Shown here: positions 1 through 5,345 of the stretch, piece by piece | Numbering within the stretch: the first letter of the stretch is position 1 | Layout: each line of letters starts with the position of its first letter | NCBI GenBank assembly: GCA_900555165.1 | Contig: USKE01000131.1 | Coordinates: 1 to 6,415 of the forward strand | Direction: 5' to 3' | Length of the DNA stretch: 6,415 nucleotides | Origin: an uncultured Porphyromonadaceae bacterium | Lineage (GTDB): Bacteria; Bacteroidota; Bacteroidia; Bacteroidales; Muribaculaceae | The notes under the pieces: generated by a model | The model's input: the letters and a program-made list of their open reading frames with translations, nothing else | What the model was told of the DNA's origin: nothing | Databases searched by the model: none | Translations under genes and position numbers: made by a program

Positions 1-2
1 TA

Positions 3-26
3 AAATACCTCCTGCTGATCGGATGA
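3..26 (+). CDS. Possible 3' end of a gene entering from the left edge
   Basis: Reading from base 3, the frame gives KYLLLIG and then TGA at 24-26. This could be the C-terminus of a gene that starts outside the window. A strong terminator begins about 55 bases later, which fits a gene ending here. A second frame (19-57) encodes SDEAAEAEAAAE followed by TAA, a typical acidic, alanine-rich protein tail, but an in-frame TGA at 16-18 cuts it off from anything upstream. Too little is visible to name the product or to be sure which frame is used. Confidence 0.3.
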   Translation, partial: KYLLLIG

Positions 27-81
27 AGCCGCTGAGGCCGAAGCTGCCGCTGAATAAATCCGCGACAACCATCACCCAGAT

Positions 82-112
82 AAAATGCCCCGCCCCATCG
101 CGGGGTATTTTT
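82..112 (+). terminator. Intrinsic terminator, probably bidirectional
   Basis: CCCCGC (88-93) pairs with GCGGGG (100-105) around a six-base loop. The stem extends through AAAATG (82-87) against TATTTT (106-111), and the plus strand continues in T residues. Because the stem is flanked by A on the left and T on the right, it could also stop transcription on the minus strand. It most likely ends the gene that lies off the left edge. Confidence 0.8.
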
Positions 113-131
113 ATTTGCGGCTACGACTAAC

Positions 132-234
132 ACCCCCAGGCGCCCGCAGAAAACAAAAAATAGCGGCAACGCACTATTAAGAGTAATAGCGTGATTTTCT
201 GCATAATACGTGGGGGTAGCCACAAAAAATCACG
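132..234. repeat. Nested and competing inverted repeats upstream of tRNA-Glu
   Basis: Three pairs of complementary segments are nested: ACCCCCA (132-138) with TGGGGGT (211-217), GCAGAAAA (146-153) with TTTTCTGC (195-202), and CGCACTATTA (170-179) with TAATAGCGTG (184-193, one mismatch) around an AGAG loop. A competing pairing also exists: CGTGATTTT (190-198) with AAAATCACG (226-234). The block lies between a terminator and the tRNA promoter and has no convincing ORF. It could be a structured small RNA on either strand or a recombination or protein-binding site. I do not recognise it as a known family, and no promoter clearly drives it. Confidence 0.5.
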
Positions 235-263
235 TTAACAAAAGTTAAAACCCACTTAAACTA

Positions 264-293
264 TTGCCAGGTCAAAAATAATGCCTACCTTTG
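264..293 (+). promoter_or_regulatory. Bacteroidetes-type promoter of tRNA-Glu
   Basis: TTG at 264-266 is followed after 19 bases by TACCTTTG at 286-293, matching the Bacteroidetes primary sigma factor consensus (TTG at -33, TAnnTTTG at -7). Transcription would begin near 298-300, about 45 bases before the mature tRNA. This is the only good plus-strand promoter match upstream of the tRNA. Confidence 0.8.
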
Positions 294-344
294 CAATGTC
301 AAAAGGGAACAACCCCGGAGACAAGCTAAGAGAAGCTTAAAAAT

Positions 345-417
345 GGCGATTTAGTGTAGTGGCCTAGCACGCCACCCTCTCACGGTGGAGACCAGGGTTC
401 GATTCCCTGATTCGCTA
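345..417 (+). tRNA. tRNA-Glu, anticodon CTC
   Basis: A full cloverleaf can be drawn. The acceptor is 345-351 with 410-416, the D stem GTGT/GCAC (354-357/367-370), the anticodon stem CCACC/GGTGG (372-376/384-388) with loop CTCTCAC and anticodon CTC at 379-381. A four-base variable loop follows, then the T stem CAGGG/CCCTG (393-397/405-409) with a TTCGATT loop. The anticodon reads GAG, so the tRNA carries glutamate. CCA is not fully encoded (417-419 read ACA). The acceptor stem is imperfect: a G.T at the first pair (345:416) and a T.T mismatch at 350:411. It has its own promoter and terminator. Confidence 0.93.
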
Positions 418-418
418 C

Positions 419-449
419 AAAAAGAGACACCTGAAGGGTGTCTCTTTTT
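419..449 (+). terminator. Intrinsic terminator of the tRNA-Glu unit
   Basis: GAGACACC (424-431) pairs perfectly with GGTGTCTC (437-444) around TGAAG. AAAAA (419-423) facing TTTTT (445-449) extends the stem to 13 pairs and supplies the U tract. It begins within two bases of the tRNA 3' end, so the tRNA is a single-gene transcription unit. Confidence 0.92.
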
Positions 450-559
450 GTTTATCACCACACCACCCGCCACGCCTTTGTCGGTCACCGATATTCCACT
501 TCACATCTCGGCTACCCTTCTCATCTTTGCACACGCGCTCCGCTAAACACACGGCCCTA

Positions 560-613
560 TGTAACGTATGTGACGTATGCAACGGATGTGATGTATGTGA
601 CGGATGTGACGTA
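560..613. repeat. Six tandem 9-bp repeats, consensus TGTGACGTA
   Basis: Six head-to-tail copies are visible: TGTAACGTA, TGTGACGTA, TGCAACGGA, TGTGATGTA, TGTGACGGA and TGTGACGTA. They differ by zero to three bases from the consensus. There is no spacer, so this is not a CRISPR array. The unit length is a multiple of three, which opens frames across it and yields low-complexity His/Ile/Arg-rich peptides in one minus-strand frame, but nothing supports coding. It may be a variable-number tandem repeat or a cluster of protein-binding half-sites. Confidence 0.85.
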
Positions 614-700
614 TTGAAACACCACCCAACGTTTCGGGGGGGCCAAAACTGACAGCATGCGGAGCGCTGCAAAATTTCCAGCCACAGGGTTTGTTCCCGC

Positions 701-730
701 GCCGGACTTCAGTCCGGCATGCACCATGCC
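701..730. repeat. Two overlapping hairpins
   Basis: GCCGGAC (701-707) and GTCCGGC (712-718) form a seven-pair stem with a TTCA loop. GGCATG (716-721) and CATGCC (725-730) form a second stem with a three-base loop. They share bases 716-718, so both cannot form fully at once. There is no T run afterwards, so neither is a standard terminator. The compact GC-rich form resembles REP-type intergenic palindromes, but I cannot test whether it recurs in the genome. Confidence 0.55.
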
Positions 731-797
731 ATTTCATTGCGGCCAGATGATTTTTCACGATAAATGCGAACACAAGTTGATTTCGGGGGCGCAAAAT

Positions 798-828
798 TTG
801 CGTGTCTGACATTTTTTGGTTAACTTTG
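798..828 (+). promoter_or_regulatory. Bacteroidetes-type promoter of rpmH
   Basis: TTG at 798-800, 20 bases, then TAACTTTG at 821-828 match the Bacteroidetes housekeeping promoter. Transcription should start near 833-836, leaving a leader of about 60 bases before the rpmH ATG. The -33 element lies inside a palindrome, CGCAAA-A-TTTGCG (790-802), which could be an operator. Confidence 0.8.
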
Positions 829-894
829 CGCCCTGAATAATCACCGTTTGACTTATAAACTTGTCGCGTACAAGAAAATAAACAACTCAAAGAT

Positions 895-1050
895 ATGAAA
901 AGAACATACCAGCCCTCGAACCGTAAGAGAGTCAACAAACACGGTTTCCGCGAACGCATGGCTACTGCCGACGGCCGTAAAGTGCTTGCCCGTCGTCGCG
1001 CCAAAGGCCGCGCTCGCCTCACCGTTTCTGACTCGCTGGGCCGCAAATAA
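895..1050 (+). CDS. rpmH: 50S ribosomal protein L34
   Basis: This 51-residue, strongly basic protein is ribosomal protein L34, a small component of the large ribosomal subunit that binds 23S rRNA. It begins [19 protein letters not shown], then carries the family core [20 protein letters not shown] (about residues 20-39) and ends in SDSLGRK. The length is normal for Bacteroidetes L34. The ATG at 895 is fixed by the conserved MKRTYQPS start, and no Shine-Dalgarno sequence precedes it, as is usual in this phylum. It has its own promoter at 798-828 and a hairpin terminator about 60 bases after the stop, so it is probably mostly monocistronic. Elsewhere rpmH often neighbours dnaA or rnpA; neither is here. 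Identification is by sequence recognition and is secure. Confidence 0.97.
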   Translation: MKRTYQPSNRKRVNKHGFRERMATADGRKVLARRRAKGRARLTVSDSLGRK

Positions 1051-1113
1051 TCCCCTCGTGGCATTATTGAAACCCTGAGAAAGTGTTTTCACGCAAAACA
1101 GTTTCCAAGTCTG

Positions 1114-1155
1114 CCCCCATCCCGACTTTCATCAGGATGGGGGAAACTATTTATT
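1114..1155 (+). terminator. Hairpin terminator after rpmH
   Basis: CCCCCATCC (1114-1122) and GGATGGGGG (1135-1143) form a nine-pair GC-rich stem with a 12-base loop, followed by an A/T-rich stretch with several T residues (1148-1155). The U tract is imperfect, so some read-through into the downstream DUF695 gene is likely. GTTTCC (1101-1106) could also pair with GGAAAC (1142-1147), competing with the base of this stem. Confidence 0.7.
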
Positions 1156-1166
1156 TATGAAATGTG

Positions 1167-1196
1167 TTCCCGTCATAAAGCGGGAATTCACTCCCG
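1167..1196 (+). promoter_or_regulatory. Alternative leader hairpins before the DUF695 gene
   Basis: TTCCCG (1167-1172) can pair with CGGGAA (1181-1186), or the same CGGGA (1181-1185) can pair with TCCCG (1192-1196). The two stems exclude each other and sit 20-50 bases upstream of the ATG at 1218. No good TAnnTTTG promoter is visible in 1144-1217, so the downstream genes may depend on read-through from rpmH or on a divergent promoter. A regulatory role is only inferred from the pairing. Confidence 0.35.
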
Positions 1197-1217
1197 GATG
1201 TAAAAGACTTTTCTGAA

Positions 1218-1664
1218 ATGAGCGATAACGCGGCCTTCTGGACCACCCCCACACAAAGTGCCGACAATCCCGAAAACCTGATCATGGTGACGGGGCGGCG
1301 CGACGTCGACAAGTTCCGCACAAATCCGCGGTTCATATACCGCGTGGATGTAACATGGCCCTACAAGGCCGACAAAAGCGGCATGCCAGGTTTCGAGGAA
1401 TCGAAAATCATGGAACAGGTCACCGACAGCCTCAACGCGGTCTTCAAGAAAGACCCGGTGGCCGTGATGACAGGCATCTACACCGGCGACGGCAAACGCG
1501 ACTGGGTGTTCTATACGTTGAGTCTGCACATCTTCCAGCGCAAATTCAACCAGGCGCTTGAGGGTTTGCCGGCGCTCCCGCTGGAATTTCATGCCGAAGA
1601 GGATCCCGACTGGGAGGAATACCGCAATATGTGTGACCTCACCGAAATACCCGACGAAGAATGA
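1218..1664 (+). CDS. DUF695 domain-containing protein
   Basis: The 148-residue protein fits the DUF695 family, whose biochemical function is not established. Family-like segments are VTGRRDV (24-30), a TNPRFIYRVDVTWPY block (35-49), GIYTGDGKRDWVFYTLS (86-102) and an acidic EEDPDWEEY (127-135) near the C-terminus. It is soluble, with no signal peptide or membrane segment. The ATG at 1218 comes shortly after an in-frame stop and has no Shine-Dalgarno sequence. The stop codon overlaps the rsmG start (ATGA at 1661-1664), so the two are translationally coupled and share a transcript. That coupling hints at a link to ribosome or translation biology, which is inference from context only. Base composition matches its neighbours and I see no sign of transfer. 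Confidence 0.88.
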   Translation: MSDNAAFWTTPTQSADNPENLIMVTGRRDVDKFRTNPRFIYRVDVTWPYKADKSGMPGFEESKIMEQVTDSLNAVFKKDPVAVMTGIYTGDGKRDWVFYTLSLHIFQRKFNQALEGLPALPLEFHAEEDPDWEEYRNMCDLTEIPDEE

Positions 1665-2296
1665 CTGAGACCGACATCATAACCCGCTATTTCCCGGGGC
1701 TCACGGAAACGCAGATGCGCCGTTTCGCCGAACTCGGCCCACTTTACCGCGAATGGAACGAGAAGGTGAACGTGGTTTCGCGCAAAGACATCGACAACCT
1801 CTACCCGCACCATATCCTGCACTCGCTTGCCATCGCGAAACTGTTCTCGCCGGTGAGCGGCACCGAGATTCTCGATCTCGGCACAGGCGGGGGTTTCCCC
1901 GGAATACCGCTGGCCATAATCTGGCCCGACGTGAAGTTTCACCTCATAGACCGCGTGGGCAAGAAAATAAAAGTTGCATCGGAGATCGCGTCGGCCATCG
2001 GACTCGAAAACGTGACCTTCCAGCACGGCGACATCGGCGAGTGCCACCGCAAGTTTGACTATGTGGTGAGCCGCGGCGTAACCGACCTCGAGAAACTGGC
2101 GCCCATGGCGCGCCGCAACATTTCCCCGCGCCACCGCAACAAACTGCCCAACGGCCTCATCTGCCTGAAAGGGGGCGACCTGACTGACGAGGTGAGCCGG
2201 TCCGGAGCATCACGCGACCTGCTGGAGCAACCGCTTTCGGAGTGGTTCGCCGAGCCTTTCTTCGAGACCAAGAAACTGATTTATCTGCCCTGCTGA
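1661..2296 (+). CDS. rsmG: 16S rRNA (guanine(527)-N(7))-methyltransferase RsmG
   Basis: RsmG (GidB) uses S-adenosylmethionine to methylate N7 of G527 in the 530 loop of 16S rRNA; loss of this enzyme is known to give low-level streptomycin resistance. The 211-residue product is normal in length. It shows the N-terminal NVVSRKD segment (37-43) and HHILHSL (50-56), the SAM-binding motif ILDLGTGGGFPGIPLAI (70-86), the acidic/basic DRVGKK (97-102), VVSRGV (135-140) and the late LICLKGGDL strand (156-164). No key motif is missing. Its ATG overlaps the stop of the DUF695 gene by four bases, so it probably relies on coupled translation. The MBL-hydrolase gene follows after 40 bases (19 if its earlier Met is used) and is likely in the same operon. 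Confidence 0.96.
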   Translation: MTETDIITRYFPGLTETQMRRFAELGPLYREWNEKVNVVSRKDIDNLYPHHILHSLAIAKLFSPVSGTEILDLGTGGGFPGIPLAIIWPDVKFHLIDRVGKKIKVASEIASAIGLENVTFQHGDIGECHRKFDYVVSRGVTDLEKLAPMARRNISPRHRNKLPNGLICLKGGDLTDEVSRSGASRDLLEQPLSEWFAEPFFETKKLIYLPC

Positions 2297-2336
2297 CCGT
2301 AGCGCCGGTAGGGGCATGACTAAAGAATATGTGATT

Positions 2337-2966
2337 ATGGAAATCAAACGCTTTGTCTGCAACATCTTTGACGAGAACACATACGTGCTCTGGGATGACG
2401 CCTCGCGCGAGGCGGCAATTGTCGACCCCGGCATGGCCGACACGTCAGAAGAAAAGGCCATCGACTCATTCATAGCCGATAACCGCCTGAAAATAAAATA
2501 TATTCTGCTCACACACGCGCACCTCGACCACACGTTCGGCGCCGCACATGCCAGGGAGGTCTACGGCACCGAGGTGCTGGGGCACAATGGCGACGGTGAA
2601 CTTGCCCGCAACCTTGACGGGCAGGCACGCATGTTCCACCTCCCCTATCGTTTGAAACCTCTTGAAATCGACCACTATCTCGCCGACAACGAGCGTATCA
2701 CTCTGGGCACCGAGGAGCTTGTGGCAATGAATCTGCCGGGACATTCCGAGGGTTCGCTGGCATATTACGCCCCGCAGTCTGATTTCGTGCTCACAGGCGA
2801 TGTGCTGTTCAACAACGGCGTGGGACGCACCGACCTTCCGGGCGGCTCGTCGCAGAAACTTTTCAGCAGTATAATGACGCGCCTGTTCACGCTGCCCGAC
2901 AGCACCACCGTATTCGCCGGCCACGGCGCGCCCACGACTATCGGCGCCGAAAAAGCACGTTTCTGA
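2337..2966 (+). CDS. MBL-fold metallo-hydrolase (glyoxalase II-like)
   Basis: This 209-residue cytoplasmic protein belongs to the metallo-beta-lactamase fold, closest in layout to hydroxyacylglutathione hydrolase-like (glyoxalase II-type) enzymes, which hydrolyse thioesters. Metal ligands are complete: THAHLDH (59-65), His136 in GHSEG, Asp155 in LTGDVLF and His196 in GHG. GVGRTDLPGG (161-170) is typical of the group. The long helical C-terminal substrate domain of true glyoxalase II is absent, so the substrate is open. I chose the ATG at 2337 because homologues begin M-x-I-K-R-F and because an A/T-rich stretch precedes it; an in-frame ATG at 2316 would add seven residues, MTKEYVI. It is probably the last gene of the DUF695-rsmG unit and converges on dnaG with 34 bases between stops, where no clear terminator hairpin is visible. 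Confidence 0.9.
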   Translation: MEIKRFVCNIFDENTYVLWDDASREAAIVDPGMADTSEEKAIDSFIADNRLKIKYILLTHAHLDHTFGAAHAREVYGTEVLGHNGDGELARNLDGQARMFHLPYRLKPLEIDHYLADNERITLGTEELVAMNLPGHSEGSLAYYAPQSDFVLTGDVLFNNGVGRTDLPGGSSQKLFSSIMTRLFTLPDSTTVFAGHGAPTTIGAEKARF

Positions 2967-3000
2967 TTAACCTTAAGAACTGCCGCCGCTGGTACCCGTT

Positions 3001-5268
3001 TCAGCGCAGGGGTTCGTAGACACGCTCGCCAAGCTGTGTGGCCAGCTGACTGCAGAACTGCTGCCACCGGGCCTGTTTCTGCAGCAGCTCCATCACCCTG
3101 GCGATGTCATAGTCGGGTTGCGACTGTAGTGAGGCGATTTCGCGGCGTATCTGCTCGGTCTCGCAACGCGCGGCGTCATATTTAAGTGCAAGCAATGCGC
3201 GCGGCACGAGTTCGTCAAGGCGTTTGTCGTCACGCTCGACAGTCGAGTTGTTTTTAGTGAAGATCTTGCTCAGCTGATGGCGCTCAAATATCAGATTGGT
3301 CACCAGAGTGCGCACAGCATCGTCAGGATCAGATGACAACATGCGCTCAAGATAGTTCCTGGCAAAACGGCGTAGGTCTTCGGCATATGCCTCTTCGGCA
3401 CGCTGGGCCAGCAGTTGCTCTCCGGCATGTATCTCGGCCAGATCCTTAGCCTGCGCCTCAAGTTCGCGGCGTCCGGCGGCTATCATCTCGTCGCGGTTCT
3501 GCGCTGCAACGAGCAGGGCCCCCTGCCAGTCCTCATCCCAGTTTCGGTCGCGCAACGCAAGAGCCTTCTCATAAATGTGCTGGAAAGCGGCGTTGGTAAA
3601 TGTCATGTCATCGGCAGCAAGATCATCGGCCACAAAGTCAATGACACGTATGCGCTGCCCCGGACCGTCACCCTCACAAAACTCCTCGCCAAGCTCAAGC
3701 ATGCCATATTTCAGCACGATGCTGAGCAGGGCACGCTCCTGCGGCGCAAGTATCGTCTCGCGCGAACGGCTTTTCAGCTGCTGCGACTGTGACGCACCGG
3801 GTGTAGCCGTGTCCGGAACGGATTGTGTCGGCTGACCGGATGTTTCCATTGCGCCCGGTTCACCGCCAGGTGTCTGCGGCACTACTCCGGGGCCGTGCTC
3901 GATTGAATCTATGGCCGCACCACGCTGTGCCTCGCGGGCACGTTTCTCGCGCAACGAGGCGATATCCCTAACCACCTGGCGGTTCAGCACAGCCTCGTCA
4001 ATTCCGAAACTTATGGCACACTCCTTCACATAGACCTGGCGCTTTATCTCGTTGGGTATCGTGGCTATCGATTGCACGATATTTGAGATAGCGTCGGCCC
4101 GGCGGATGGGGTCGGTGGCGCAGTCTTTCAGCAGGATGTCGGTCTTGAACCGGATGAAATCAGTCTCATGCTCGGCGATGTACCGCTCGACCTCTTCCGA
4201 AGTGTGCGACTGCGCGAACGAGTCGGGATCGTCACCGTCGGGAAGGAGCAGTACCTTTATGTCGAGCCCCTCAGCCAACAGCATGTCGATGCCACGCAAC
4301 GATGCCTTTATGCCGGCCGGATCCGAGTCATAGATTACCGTTACATTCGACGTGAATCTGTGTATGAGCCTTATCTGCCCGGGGGTAAGCGATGTACCGG
4401 ACGACGCCACCACATTCTCCACTCCGCTCTGGTGCATGGAAATCACATCCATATACCCCTCGACAAGGATGCACTTGTTCTGCTTTACGATGGCGCCCTT
4501 GGCCTGATAAAGGCCGTAGAGCTCGTTTTTCTTCGAATATATCAGCGATTCCGGCGAGTTGACATACTTGGCCATCGACTTGTCGGTCTTCAGCGTACGG
4601 CCACCGAAGGCCACCACGCGGCCCGACAACGTGAAGACCGGATATATCACGCGGCCGCGGAAACGGTCGTAGACGCGCCCGCGGTCGTTGCGCATGCACA
4701 GGCCGGTGTCAATCATCACCTGCTCGGGATAACCGGCCTTGCGCGACGCCTCGTAAAGGTCATCCGGTATTTCAAGAGCGTAACCCAGATGAAACCTCTC
4801 GATGGCCCAGTCGTTTATGCCGCGCTGACGGAAATATGACAGGCCGATCTCGCGGCCGTCGGGCGTTTCTTTCAGATTGCGCTCGAAATGCTGCATAGCG
4901 AAATCGTTGGCGCCGAGCATGGCCTGCCGCGCGTTGTGTTCGTCACGCTCCTCATCGGTCATCTCATGCTCGCGCACCTCGATGTGGTATTTCCGCGCCA
5001 GATATCGCAAGGCGTCCCAGTAGCCGAGCTGCTCATGCTCCATTATGAAATTGACCGGACTGCCCCCTTTGCCACAACTGAAACATTTGCAAATTCCCTT
5101 GGCCCTCGATACCGAGAACGACGGGGTGCGCTCATTATGGAAGGGGCACAGACCTATATAGTTGGCGCCACGCCTCTGCAGGCTCACGAAATCAGACACA
5201 ACCTCCACAATGTCGGCTGTGTCGATGATACGCTGTACGGTCTCCCGGTCAATAATCGCTTTTTTCAT
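3001..5268 (-). CDS. dnaG: DNA primase
   Basis: DnaG makes the short RNA primers for replication and works with the DnaB helicase. The 755-residue product has an N-terminal CHC2 zinc finger (Cys41, His44, Cys62, Cys65) and the primase core with RFRGRVIYPV (202-211). Its TOPRIM domain contains LVEGYMDV (Glu270, Asp274), YDSDPAG (Asp314, Asp316) and DGDDPDSF (344-351). A polar Pro/Ser/Thr/Gln-rich linker (about 450-502) joins a helical C-terminal region (about 505-755) that should bind DnaB and includes an Ala/Glu-rich, possibly coiled segment (597-642). It is longer than E. coli DnaG (581 residues), mainly in linker and C-terminus. The start MKKAIIDRETV was chosen because it fits the family N-terminus and because an earlier in-frame Met (5307) would lie within the promoter. 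Confidence 0.96.
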   Translation of the reverse strand: MKKAIIDRETVQRIIDTADIVEVVSDFVSLQRRGANYIGLCPFHNERTPSFSVSRAKGICKCFSCGKGGSPVNFIMEHEQLGYWDALRYLARKYHIEVREHEMTDEERDEHNARQAMLGANDFAMQHFERNLKETPDGREIGLSYFRQRGINDWAIERFHLGYALEIPDDLYEASRKAGYPEQVMIDTGLCMRNDRGRVYDRFRGRVIYPVFTLSGRVVAFGGRTLKTDKSMAKYVNSPESLIYSKKNELYGLYQAKGAIVKQNKCILVEGYMDVISMHQSGVENVVASSGTSLTPGQIRLIHRFTSNVTVIYDSDPAGIKASLRGIDMLLAEGLDIKVLLLPDGDDPDSFAQSHTSEEVERYIAEHETDFIRFKTDILLKDCATDPIRRADAISNIVQSIATIPNEIKRQVYVKECAISFGIDEAVLNRQVVRDIASLREKRAREAQRGAAIDSIEHGPGVVPQTPGGEPGAMETSGQPTQSVPDTATPGASQSQQLKSRSRETILAPQERALLSIVLKYGMLELGEEFCEGDGPGQRIRVIDFVADDLAADDMTFTNAAFQHIYEKALALRDRNWDEDWQGALLVAAQNRDEMIAAGRRELEAQAKDLAEIHAGEQLLAQRAEEAYAEDLRRFARNYLERMLSSDPDDAVRTLVTNLIFERHQLSKIFTKNNSTVERDDKRLDELVPRALLALKYDAARCETEQIRREIASLQSQPDYDIARVMELLQKQARWQQFCSQLATQLGERVYEPLR

Positions 5269-5276
5269 TTCCAACA

Positions 5277-5307
5277 CAAAGTTAATGAAAAACCGGCACT
5301 GCGGCAA
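5277..5307 (-). promoter_or_regulatory. Bacteroidetes-type promoter of dnaG, next to its start codon
   Basis: On the minus strand, TTG (5307-5305) is followed after 20 bases by TAACTTTG (5284-5277), the same element and spacing as at rpmH. Only eight bases separate the -7 element from the dnaG ATG at 5268, so the mRNA should have almost no 5' leader. The promoter lies in the 77-bp gap after the beta-lactamase-like gene, allowing dnaG to be expressed independently of it. Confidence 0.8.
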
Positions 5308-5345
5308 TATCCCGCGCAGTCATCCGGCAGACCTTACCGGGGCGG

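Larger units (their letters stand above)
450..894. other. Long intergenic region between tRNA-Glu and rpmH
   Basis: This 445-bp stretch has no ORF that I can support. The open frames crossing it are antisense to rpmH or consist of low-complexity translation of the 9-bp repeats. It contains the repeats at 560-613, a run of seven G at 636-642, hairpins at 701-730, and the rpmH promoter with its palindrome at 790-828. The rpmH leader (about 835-894) has a small potential hairpin, CTTGT (860-864) with ACAAG (870-874). Otherwise I see nothing recognisable. Confidence 0.6.

Noticed and set aside
120..250. Integron attC-like site
   Set aside because: The nested stems suggested it, but the outer boxes do not match RYYYAAC and GTTRRRY and there is no integrase.
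560..613. CRISPR array
   Set aside because: Units are 9 bp with no spacers and there are no cas genes.
415..672. Minus-strand open frame with Ser/His/Thr-rich repeats
   Set aside because: The repeated peptide is only the translation of the 9-bp repeat, and the frame ends inside the tRNA terminator hairpin.
780..1050. Replication origin next to rpmH
   Set aside because: There is no dnaA, rnpA or cluster of DnaA boxes; rpmH alone is not evidence in this phylum.
543..1064. Minus-strand open frame of 173 codons across the 9-bp repeats and rpmH
   Set aside because: It runs antisense over the whole rpmH gene and is low-complexity where it crosses the tandem repeat; no domain is recognisable.
2316..2336. 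Earlier start for the MBL-fold hydrolase
   Set aside because: It adds seven residues outside the family N-terminus; the ATG at 2337 fits homologues better, though the earlier start is not excluded.
4168..4839. Plus-strand open frame of 223 codons opposite dnaG
   Set aside because: It is a shadow of the conserved primase core; dnaG motifs lie on the opposite strand.
5269..5307. Longer dnaG N-terminus starting at the Met encoded at 5307
   Set aside because: The extra 13 residues do not match the primase N-terminus and coincide with the TTG/TAACTTTG promoter.
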